This document shows, in pieces, positions 35,548-45,104 of a stretch of DNA of 64,000 bases. The position numbers and the translations under genes are program-made. Each line of letters opens with the position of its first letter. The first letter of the stretch is position 1. Where the stretch lies: NCBI GenBank assembly GCA_002749535.1, contig MZZL01000029.1, positions 62,001 to 126,000 of the forward strand, written 5' to 3'. The notes under the pieces are model-generated. The model searched no databases and had not been told where the DNA came from. It saw nothing but the letters and a program-made list of their open reading frames with translations. The DNA comes from Apophysomyces variabilis (taxonomy: Eukaryota; Mucoromycota; Mucoromycetes; Mucorales; Mucoraceae).

Positions 35548-37555
35548 ATGTCCGTACAAGCTGCTGCACGTCCCGATTCCGAAGACAAAGGCGTTCAATG
35601 GGCACTCGACCAACAAGACAAATGGCACATGCTTGCTGCTGAAAAGATCGCTCATTTAGAGGGAATCTTTCAGGGTCATCTGCATTGGTTCCGCAATCAT
35701 GCTACTGCACGGTACGTCGACGCCTGTCTACATTTTCCCTTGTCGTCTGATTATCCAACTATTCTGCAGTGCACTGGTTTCAAGCAGAAGGAAATTGACG
35801 GAAGAAATTGCTGACTCTGCGAGATCCGCTCAAAGGACTTCAGTATCCGAAGTACCACTGAACAACACGACGATAAAAGGACGTCCAAAAAAACGTGTAC
35901 TTTACACTAGAAAAGGAAATGACGTGGAGGATAAAAACGCAAATCAAAGTGTTGGATCGGAATCAACCAAGAAACGACGAAAATTAGCTGCGCTATCATC
36001 CAACAATACTGCATCTTCGAATGAGTCAATTACATTTTCATCGACTGTCAGCAGCGAAAAGAGTAATTCGATAAGTTCCAAGCACTCGGCAACAGTGGAT
36101 GCGAAAAACAACACTAAATGCGCAGCTGCAGCTCAAAGTGACCTTGTCGGGAGCGCTAACTCTCTTGCTGCAGCAGATACTGATCACCAAATGGATAACA
36201 CGAAATGGGTAACAGTGACGACGGAAATCCCACGTTCTCAACCAAATATCAAGAGGTCACCAGAACGTGGTAATAAGCAATGCAAAACGCCCATTCCTTT
36301 GAAGGGATCTGTTGAAGCTCAGGGCCATATACCACCAGCAATTAAAGATCTGACAGAGACGGAAACGGAGGTTATCGACCATTGTTGTGAACCGAAAAAA
36401 ATGGAAGGCATTACTGCTACCGTTGCAAACGACGTTTCAGCAGCACATATTATGCCTACTAGACTAGGAAAAGGGGTATCAACTTTGCCCAGTGATACAC
36501 CGCATGAAAGTACCGAGCAATTGGATACGCTTGCCAATTATGTTAACGAACCAAAGCGTCAGCCATCCGATCCTGCTGCTAGAGATCGCCCTGAAGAAAG
36601 TGATGAAGACGACGAGGATATGGACGAAGTGCAGCTTGTTTCTTCCCGTGGGCAGCATACCCAATTATCAGCTTGCGAAGACAATAGCGAGAACAGTTCT
36701 TTCTATGGCGGGACATCCTTCCTTAGCAGATTGTTTCACTTGGGCAGACGTTCACCCGGTGACAAGCTGGCCAGTCTGGAGAAAAGTTCACCAGAAAGTG
36801 CCAGTAGCCTAAATGAACAATTGCAGGACAAGCCTGAAATAAAAAGTCGGAAGTTATCAGACAGACTGCCCACGGTTAACCCTATTAAACACGCGCAGGA
36901 GGCGAAAAATGGCTCGGATTGTCATGGGATCGGTGTCAATTCATCTTCTGAAGAGCCTACTACAAAGATAAAATGTACTCCAAACGAAACGACATCTATA
37001 TCTAGGAATAAAGAGCGGCCGATAAGAGGTAGTAAATCAAATGCTGATGCACAAGAAACAGCTCAGGTAAATCAGTTAATAGTAGCAAAAAATTAAATAC
37101 GGCTATACTGATACCATTGGATTACCATACTATCAATACTGTAGGGTGGTACAGATGCCAGAAAGGTATACCAAAGGGAACGCCTTGTCACTAAAAACTA
37201 TGGACTAAGCATTCCATATTTTCACAGCATTCGATAAGCAAACCAGATAACACTGTAGCTTCAAACGTAATTGATTAGGTTTATGGCATTAATAACGATT
37301 TCTTTTGACAGGCTGCTGGGTCTACTGAAGATGCAGACATGAGTGACGAAGATTCTACACGTAGTGCCAATATACCTGAGTGGGCAAAAAGTCCGGAATT
37401 GACTGTAATATTGGAACGTCAACGACAAATGGATCCTGAACAGATCTTCGGATCCATTGCACCTTTGCAGATAAATGGTTCGAATGTGAATCTGCGTGTA
37501 ACGGTTTCTTATGTAATGTTTTATAGATGTATTCCCAAGGCGGAAACGAACCTAG
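35548..37555 (+). CDS. INCENP / Sli15-Pic1-like chromosomal passenger protein
   Basis: Scaffold of the chromosomal passenger complex that binds and activates Aurora kinase. Four exons: 35548-35711, 35770-37066, 37312-37477, 37527-37555. The N-terminus (KWHMLAAEKIAHLEGIF) would be the Survivin/Borealin-binding helix. A long, disordered, Ser/Lys/Asp-rich middle has AT-hook-like GRPKKR. The diagnostic C-terminal IN-box is IPEWAKSPELTVILERQRQM followed by DPEQIFGSIAPLQINDVFP and a basic end RRKRT. The last intron splits INDVFP and ends TTTATAG. The TSS motif (Aurora substrate) is not evident; the protein ends RKRT. About 550 aa, shorter than Sli15. Confidence 0.85.
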
Positions 37556-38257
37556 CATACTGTTAGCCAGCATGGTGGGTACCTGGAAGTAGTATGCAAT
37601 CTAATACCAAACTCCCTCAAACCTCGCACTTAACACCATTTTTAACGAACATACTATGTCCAGATATCTTACTCATCTAGTAATTGCGGGACTTTCTAGA
37701 TGCTGTAGATATGATAAATAAACGATGCATCCCATCTCGAGGCTATCCGTATCCGGGGCAAAGTCCAACGAAATGGGTACATTCAAATGAGCTGCGGAAT
37801 TATAAAACGTCGATCTATTCCTGCACCGCTTGATAAAATGCTCTCGTTTCCATTTCCGAACAACTATATACAATGTTATAAATGACGTTGTAAACTCCAT
37901 TCACTGTTGGGGAATCTTATGTCAATATAAACTTAACATTGTTTTAGTTTCTGTTAGCGTGATGTAATCAAGCTGTTTATCACTGCGTGTCAGACGCGTG
38001 TTTCAATAGTGGGTAGGTTTAATTCTTTCAAAGTGGAGTTAAAAGGAGGATTTCCAAGACGATGTCAAGGCTGACTTTCGATGCCATTGCCTACTCGAAT
38101 TTAATTTACAGAATAACCTTATAGAGCCCGTTCTATTAGGCTACTCCCCGTTTTACAGCAGAAGTACGTAAATTTTTTCTTCCCTTGGTTTGAACAACTC
38201 AGACGAACACATGCGGTGATTAAAAGACTCTGATCGTCCATCATTAAAGAGGAACCC
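37556..38257. other. intergenic, 0.7 kb
   Basis: Holds the INCENP 3' flank and the promoter of the CTC1-like gene. No further gene or repeat recognised. Confidence 0.5.
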
Positions 38258-40249
38258 ATGGACTCATGTCTAGTCAATGTTGTCTGTTCAACACATGCGT
38301 TTGGAGAAACAGAAGAACAACCCGAATGGTCCTATGGCTATATTAATAGTACTGACGACGGCCGTTTGATCGTAGTAAACAGTAAAGACAGTAGGCAAAG
38401 GATCGATCTTGTTTTGCAGAGTGACGCAGACAACGATCACTTGTTGAATCTTGGTGATCTATACCATATCAAGCGATACCATATAATCACAGAAGATCTC
38501 TCTTACAAGGGAGATTCAGGTGACAAGACCGATCTTGACTGTACATACATGTTTTGCGACATCAATGATCTTACGTCTATCTTGCGATCGCGGATACCGG
38601 CTGCAACATTCTACTTGGAAGAAAACCCAAACATGCATAAAGTGTCCCACTTTTTGGTGCGATCACCAACTTTTCGACTTGACTCCGAGAAAATGAACGC
38701 TATACTTTATATACTCGATATACAGCGGACCACAGCCAATTATAATGCTAAGGGAAAGATATATGTAGAGAGTCATATTCGAGCCGTTGGATATCATCTT
38801 GGGTACGCTAACAGAAAGCAACGGCTTATACGGACCCCGGAAATCGTCACCCTGATCCTGCGCTCAGATAAGAAAAGCATGAACGATTTACCCTATTTCC
38901 GCGTGGGGCAATTGGTCGCTCTTCTAGATGCCGATCGGTCTCAAAGATTTGAGACGAATTTAACATTCTGCAAAAACAAGTGCTTAGAGATGCCTGATGT
39001 GTACATCCTTGAGCATGAGAAATACAGATTAGCTAAAGTCGTTCGTCAACCAAACGATGGGTGCATTGGTCTGGAAGCCAGCGAAGCTGATCAAAACATA
39101 CAAGCATTAACGGCTTTACCGCGTGTCTTCCATGTATCAGATGTCATTCATGCAAAGCGAGATGCCGAAAATGGGTGTGGCGATATTAGTATGGTATATT
39201 TGGAGGGCGGCTTGTACGAAAGTCTGCTAAGTGTTAAAGGGATCGTGGTCGTTAAAGAGTTCAGAGAAAGACGTGATGTAGAAGGGTTATCTACTCCACA
39301 TGCAGGACGCCTGTTCGACGATTTACGTATTGGTACCGGAAAAGCCGATCGTATACTGTTTGTCAGGCTGCGGCAAATTGATGGTTTGGACACGTTGGAT
39401 ATCTATATTGATGTCACAAGGCAATGCTATCCACTTGGACTTGTACCAGGGTTCTTCGTCACGTTCCATCATCTTGCTCGCCGAAAAGCCAACAACTTAT
39501 TGGGATTCTATTGTCTTGCTCTCAAATGCACCACTATCGAAATCTGTTCAACTCCGAGGACAGACAGTATTTCCACAGAGCAAATACCGTCTTGCTACTT
39601 AGGCGAGATACTAGAACAGGACGAGGAAGCGAATCGGGGTCTCATGATGAAAATAACTTGCGAGATTGAGTCGATTCTTTTAGTATCTTTGGGCTGGCAG
39701 TGTCTGGACTGCGGCTCAGCTGTAAGTCGAAACATGTGTCTGAGTGGATGCCAGAATGCACGACGTTTGTTCCTAGCGAATGCAATTGTGATTGTTTCGG
39801 ATGGGTCCTCTGAAGCACACGCTATATTGGATGGAGAAGATCTTGTATTCAAAATGCTCTTGGTCTCAGCGAAGCAGATCGAAGCGATAAAAGACCTCGT
39901 TTTAGAATCAGGGACGATTTCGTGTGGCTATTGGGCCACAACCAACAAATCTCCTGACGAGGAACAGCTCGACAGCATTAATGGCTTGACGCTACAAGAT
40001 ATGTGCGAACGTATACGAAGAACAACTACCTATCGTATTTTTGGTCGTGCTTTTCCAAAACGAAAACCTCAGCTTGATAGCGAAGATCTATTAGACAAAC
40101 TTGGCTGGAAATCAGTGGATATGACATTTGAAAAAGAAACATTGCGAACCATTGTTCCAAAGGAGGAGCTAAGAATCAAAGTAGTATCGATTGAATATCT
40201 GGATCCCCTAACGGCTGTAGAAGAAGCGTTACAGAGTATTGATGACTAA
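38258..40249 (+). CDS. CTC1-like CST telomere complex subunit
   Basis: A single 663-residue open frame without introns. It looks like a chain of OB folds. Near residues 370-420 it reads VTRQCYPLGLVPGFFVTFHHLARR, and the last third has CEIESILLVSLGWQCLDCGSAV then MCLSGC, a C4-type zinc ribbon, followed by LFLANAIVIVSDGSSEAHAI. The order of strand, CxxC, C..C and DGTAEA-like strand matches the C-terminal OB domains of CTC1, the large CST subunit that binds telomeric single-stranded DNA and polymerase alpha. It is shorter than animal or plant CTC1 (about 1,200 aa), so N-terminal OB folds may be missing or in unseen upstream exons. RPA1-like alternatives are less likely. Confidence 0.68.
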   Translation: MDSCLVNVVCSTHAFGETEEQPEWSYGYINSTDDGRLIVVNSKDSRQRIDLVLQSDADNDHLLNLGDLYHIKRYHIITEDLSYKGDSGDKTDLDCTYMFCDINDLTSILRSRIPAATFYLEENPNMHKVSHFLVRSPTFRLDSEKMNAILYILDIQRTTANYNAKGKIYVESHIRAVGYHLGYANRKQRLIRTPEIVTLILRSDKKSMNDLPYFRVGQLVALLDADRSQRFETNLTFCKNKCLEMPDVYILEHEKYRLAKVVRQPNDGCIGLEASEADQNIQALTALPRVFHVSDVIHAKRDAENGCGDISMVYLEGGLYESLLSVKGIVVVKEFRERRDVEGLSTPHAGRLFDDLRIGTGKADRILFVRLRQIDGLDTLDIYIDVTRQCYPLGLVPGFFVTFHHLARRKANNLLGFYCLALKCTTIEICSTPRTDSISTEQIPSCYLGEILEQDEEANRGLMMKITCEIESILLVSLGWQCLDCGSAVSRNMCLSGCQNARRLFLANAIVIVSDGSSEAHAILDGEDLVFKMLLVSAKQIEAIKDLVLESGTISCGYWATTNKSPDEEQLDSINGLTLQDMCERIRRTTTYRIFGRAFPKRKPQLDSEDLLDKLGWKSVDMTFEKETLRTIVPKEELRIKVVSIEYLDPLTAVEEALQSIDD

Positions 40250-40312
40250 GTCAATTTGACGCATTTAATTTTATACTACGCCAAAAGTACAAAGAAATAC
40301 ATGTCAATAAGT

Positions 40313-40832
40313 AAACTATAACCTGGAGTCTGTCTGTCCAATACTTCATTGGTAGCATATCCCAAAAAAAATACGGATGGTTTGTTGCACATGGCCAAAA
40401 TCGGTCAGCTAACCTATCAGACCTGGAAACAGAAAACTATATTCTATTGACTCGATGGCACTTTATACTTTCGATTGCGCAAGTTCTTTAAAAGTAACTC
40501 ATCTGTACTGATTGGATGACCTGGAATTCTTACTCAAAGAAGTGTAAAGAACCGTTTGACACTAAGAAAAACTTCTCATTCAAAGATTCGAAATTTGTGC
40601 AAAAAGCTCTGGACTCCGGTTTGCGGAGTTTTGAATAGTGAGCAGCAAAGGTGAACGATCTCCAGCTATTACTTTCTAACTGCAAACCATTATAGTTTGC
40701 CAGAAACAAGAAGACTGTGCAGCTCTAACATTGACCTTTCAATCAAGCCAGGCACAAGATCTACTTGCCAACGGAAACCATAGCTATAGATTTGGACAAG
40801 GACGACTTTCCTGGACATTGTCTAACGGTTAA
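40313..40832 (+). other. coding-like segments of an unresolved gene
   Basis: Three stretches read like exons. One has DLETENYILLTRWHFILS (about 40420-40480). One has FDTKKNFSFKDSKFVQKAL (about 40555-40615). The third has CAALTLTFQSSQAQDLLANG (about 40710-40770), ending LSWTLSNG at TAA 40830-40832. A GTTTTG donor at about 40629 and a CTAAC...TTATAG acceptor at about 40697 would fuse the last two in frame. I find no start codon and no family. The stop lies five bases before ATG 40838, so this may be one gene with the next entry. Confidence 0.3.
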
Positions 40833-40837
40833 CCTAC

Positions 40838-41083
40838 ATGAGTTCCCCTACACATCCGGGAAACCCCAAATGGAAGAGCCGTGCTGAATGGACAAAAATT
40901 AGCGAATGCAAAGCCATTGAAATGAAAAAGTCCGAAGAGGAAACACGAACAGCTTTGTTGGAGCGGTTTGGCTTGACCGACGATAGTCAAGGAGATGGAT
41001 GGGGTCCAGTCGAGGATGATTCATTAGATACGGGTTTTGGTGCTAGTTGGGCAAAGGAAGATCCTGGCATGGGATGGAACTGA
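40838..41083 (+). CDS. hypothetical protein, 81 aa, possibly a terminal exon
   Basis: ATG 40838 to TGA 41083. The protein has WKSRAEWTKISECKAIEMKK, a Glu-rich helix, then a Trp/Gly/Asp-rich tail (GDGWGPVEDD...GFGASWAKEDPGMGWN). No known domain. A CTAAC followed by CATGAG just at its start could be a branch site and acceptor, making this the last exon of a gene covering 40.3-41.1 kb. Composition looks coding. Confidence 0.4.
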   Translation: MSSPTHPGNPKWKSRAEWTKISECKAIEMKKSEEETRTALLERFGLTDDSQGDGWGPVEDDSLDTGFGASWAKEDPGMGWN

Positions 41084-41430
41084 TATAGTATATTCATTTC
41101 TGCCGCCAAACAAGACGATTCATTAAACTTTGTTCTTTTAACTTGTGGAAGGCGAAGGTTATAATAAAAAGCAAGCCATATCTATGATACAAACCATGAA
41201 TCAGAAAAAACATACATTAACGAAAAGTAAAGGAACAAAAGCAAAAAAAAAAAGATGGGGAGCGTGCCTACATAGGTAAGTGCGTGTATAGAGGAAATAT
41301 ATAGAAAAAGAGAAAAGATGCATATGATCAATGAGAACGAATGTCTGGGTGGGTTTGTGGGTGGGTGTGTGTGTGAACATGATGAGGGAGGAGTAAGAAA
41401 GAAAAGCAAAAAGAAATAATGCAAAAACAA

Positions 41431-42442
41431 TTAAACATAATTTTGGTGTGCAGGCATGGCGGGATACAAAATAGGTGGATCGATCCATTTGTTATGTACA
41501 ATAGCGTCAGTGGCGTTTTTTAAATTTTGCATGGCAATTCGGTGATTCAACGATCCAGATAAAGGTACGTTCATCTCTAGGGAGGATACAGATGCCACTG
41601 ACGACGATGACGTTGTCTCCAACGATGAAGAAGAGGAAGATGCTGACAAGGCAAGGTTGATCGGTAAACCTATGGCAGAGGAAGAGTAAGGGTTGGATGA
41701 CCTGTAGACTGACGTCTGAAATCCCCGCTGTTGCGTTTTCTTCAGCTTTTGCTTCGGTTGGATTTTCTTTTCTGGTAAGGGTAGCGGCAATATGGCGGGT
41801 CGACGTATCGAATTTTCGAAACGGAGAAAAACACGGCAAATGTCATCCGCCGTTATATCAAACTCATAGTTCTAAACAGGAAAACGGCAAAGAGCAACCA
41901 AGATGGGAAAAACCAAAACTAAGCCATTTTCTCACGTTTCATGCTTAACATCTTCCTTTTCTTTTGTTTTTTACCATAAGTGACAGCAGCTGCCGTTCCA
42001 TGAGATTGATTTCGGACAACGTAAAATAAAAAGCATATTCTGCCCAAAGTTTGTTCCTTGGTGATGCGTCATGAAGTATTTTGGTGGTGACGATCAACGT
42101 CGCAAGGAAGATACGTTGGCATGAACACGGCATCCCCTTAGCAACCCGAGCCAGACGTTGTTGCAGACGATCTAAATAAACGAGTACGCCGACCAACGTT
42201 CCCGGACGTACATCAGCTCGCTTTACGACGAGGTTGATAAATGTGTGAAGTGGTGGCACTGAACTCGCAGTGTTGGTGGCGGTTGTTGTTATGGAGTTGG
42301 CCGTATTTGCAGTTCGAGATGACTGGCAAGGGATTACCAACGAAGCTTGATGTGAGATATGGGACAATAACTGCCCGCTTGCTTTTCCTGTTATCAGATG
42401 TATTAATCTTTGATTATAGTTGTTGAGTGATGGCATGGTCAT
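41431..42442 (-). CDS. Pcl/Pho80-type cyclin
   Basis: Cyclin of the PHO80-like group that partners a Pho85-type kinase in phosphate, glycogen or polarity control. Exon 1 starts at ATG 42442; a second in-frame ATG lies two codons in. It has LHTFINLVVKRADVRPGTLV, VYLDRLQQR, CQRIFLATLIVTTKILHD and SPRNKLWAEYAFYFTLSEIN with MERQLLSLM, the conserved Pcl block order. An intron with GTAAAA donor and TGTTTAG end leads to NYEFDITADDI. The C-terminal 100 residues are Ser-rich and end at 41431. About 280 aa. Confidence 0.87.
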
Positions 42443-43453
42443 GATCTGCTCTTGTTTGTTTGTCTCGTTTTGAGGACAAAAAAAAAAGAAGAAAGGGGAT
42501 GAAGGGAGTGGAAAAAAAATTTTGGGAGGTATCCTAATTTTTTTCTTTTTTTTTTGTGCGTTTTGCTACAGAAACAAAATTGGCAGCCAAGTTAGTAATT
42601 CTTTGGGAAACATCGCCCTTTCTAAAATGAAGCAGAAAGGGACAAGTTTCCGGTCGTCCGAAAAAGAGGTCCCTAAGCTATCCCCTTCCGTGTTTCAGTT
42701 CTCATTCAAATCAACGTTTATAGACGTTTATCGAATGTAGTCCATTAAAAGACGTAAAGATAGCGTGGGATTGCTGAGGCAGACTATTTTCATGTGGTTC
42801 TTTTCTATTGAAGGTTGTATCAGGCTAGACGCCACCGCATCGTCGTACAACAATCAATGCAACACGTACCCGACGGAGAGGACCCCTATTTTGCCCAAAA
42901 GACACACCAAGGAAAACAAAATCCAGTGCAATGACAATGTCAATATCTTTGTGCATCTTCAAGTGCGCGTAACTTTTGTTATGTTTTATCTCTTGGTTTG
43001 TGATAGATTATCGCAGATCCTTTTTTTGTTTTGTTGGATCGTGCACCGTCTAACCTGAGTTTTCTGTTTCCGACCGCTCATTCTACCCGCGTAATCGTGA
43101 CGGAGGTCATTCATGGACCAGTTTGCTCGAACTCCTGGTGCATTTCACCTCCTACAGAACATGGCAGCTTTTATTCCCGAATATTCCCTGTGCAGGGGAT
43201 ATTTTACCAAAAATGACATGTTCAGACGTTGGTAAAGAATACGATCCACGAGGAGCATTAGGAACGTTGGCATCGAAACAGTGGTAAGCAGGGGAAAGTA
43301 AGCCAAAAAAAAATTCTAGTGTCTAGCTGTGCGAAAAGGAGGATATGTCTGCACAGGAAAATAAAAAAAGAAAAAAAAAGTATTCAAATGTCAACATACT
43401 TCAATGATAGCAAATGCGTCATGTGTGTAACTCGCGTGGATGGTACAAAGCGT
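42443..43453. other. intergenic, 1 kb
   Basis: Upstream of the Pcl cyclin and downstream of the CENP-M-like gene. Poly-T and poly-A tracts are present at 42480-42560. Short frames at 42765 and 43031 have no domain and change composition along their length. No RNA gene recognised. Confidence 0.5.
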
Positions 43454-44275
43454 TTATTCTGCTGTAGGGGGGGACACACTTCTGAGTATATCATCCAATA
43501 TAGGATCTTCATTATGTAATGTTGTAGTATCTTGCACAAATGACTTGGCACCTTGTGCAGAGGTTTGCAAAGGAAAATAGTATTCTAAGGATCGAATCAA
43601 TAGAGGCTTGACATCTCTTTGCTGTAAAACACATATCCGGATTATACGAGTTATCTGATCCACAATTTTTCTCCGTTCCCTAATGCTCTTTTTAGGGAAA
43701 GGTTAGCTCGGTCAATAGATGGGCCATCGTCACGCACCTCCAGGTTTGCGCGGAATAATTGTATATCATAGTAGCCTGTGACCATTTTATTAACGTCTTC
43801 ATCATCAAACGCTCGAGACCTTGTTAGGTCGCCTGTAACAAAAGAATTATAAATACACGGTATGTCTTTTGACCGATCAATACATTTCGTAAGAACAACG
43901 GAACATTTCCATGCAAGATAGTCTGGAGCCATGTGACTGAGTGCTTCGCGTAATATGTCCAAACTATTCATATTTGTCATATCCGCCAAAAGCAATATGT
44001 AGTCCACGGGTGCAAGATCGGCAACATCTTTTGGGAAGGCTTCTGCAGTATTTCTGTTAAGCTTCTATTAACATATTATAATATGCCTTGGATCTGAAAA
44101 TGAACTGACATGGAAAGGAAGATGTCACCAGATTTCATTAGCTGTCGAGCCAATGTGCGTTTGCCGCAATCAGGCGGACCAATGAGCTATTTGTTGTAAA
44201 TCGGGCTATCTCATGGTTTCCGTAAGCACGTACTAGCACATTTGTTGGTTTTCTGGTGTGTGATGGGCGAAGCAT
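43454..44275 (-). CDS. CENP-M-like kinetochore pseudo-GTPase
   Basis: Small-G-protein-like subunit of the inner kinetochore (CCAN). From ATG 44275: TRKPTNVLLIGPPDCGKRTLARQL, a P-loop-like strand-loop-helix. After a short intron comes DLAPVDYILLLADMTNMNSL then ALSHMAPDYL and CSVVLTKC. After another, MVTGYYDIQLFRANLE, joined across a GTGCGT...AAAAAG intron to SIRERRKIVDQITRIIRIC. This tracks human CENP-M: IDLIVFVVNL-like strand, LY/F-x-DLE...FRA, and the LVRVLQIC helix. The tail is acidic and ends at 43454. The loop reads GPPDCGKR, with Arg where GTPases have Ser/Thr, consistent with loss of GTP binding. Confidence 0.62.
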
Positions 44276-45104
44276 TATTTGATAAGGTCGCAAAAATAGA
44301 AAGCGGACGATCCAAGTATTGTGTAGTGAAGAATAACGATCGGTTAAATCGTGCCGAGCAGAATTATAGGCTTATTGGCGGATTGCCGATTGATGAGGAA
44401 AATTTACAAGCGGAGGGTTCTAACTTTGAAACGCAGTTGGAACTTGTACTTAGCATCAATGCAAGATAATCGGTGCTCTTTGTTTCTCGTAAAACATCCA
44501 TAGTCACTCGAAATAAGGAAGAATGAGATTATGTAGTTCCTGTAAAGAATCAGATATGAATCGAAACGTAGGGTAACAGATTCATTTGCCAAATGTTTGG
44601 GTAGAAAGAGAAAACAATTATTAACGCATTGGACAACGCAGAAAATCTCACTGAGGATGCAGAATTTCTGTAAAGTGATGGTAGCTCTGAGCGTTGGATG
44701 TGATTCTGCAAAACCACAGCAAACATACGGTTATGATTCCTCGCAGTTCAGAATCATAAGACACAACGTCTATATCCCGTCTTACTCGAGGTGACGTTCA
44801 ATGCTTTTATACGCTAAACGCAGCAAAATAATATATACCGACTTGGGTATCATAGACCATTTCTTAGCTGTCTCTATGCCCAACCAACGCCTAATCAGTC
44901 CTTATTGAACTCCGCACAGCAGTGACCAGCGGCTCTGAGGCAATCAGTGACGCCCTTTTCCACTCCAAACAACTGACTCGGGCTAACGGGTAAGTTTACC
45001 CCACCAGCTTTCATTAAGCAATGGTGCCTAATTTTGCCATGATTCTTATTTTCTTTAACGATGACTTGCATCTTCAATAACCAGCTATCTGATCCCAAGT
45101 GATC
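44276..45104. other. intergenic, 0.8 kb
   Basis: Lies between divergent starts of the CENP-M-like and SNF2 genes. A frame at 44242-44469 overlaps the CENP-M 5' end and looks like a chance ORF. No recognised regulatory element. Confidence 0.45.

Noticed and set aside
41182..41488. Minus-strand Phe/His/Thr-rich ORFs beyond the Pcl cyclin stop
   Set aside because: Low-complexity readings of the cyclin 3' flank (GT-rich and A-rich), not genes.
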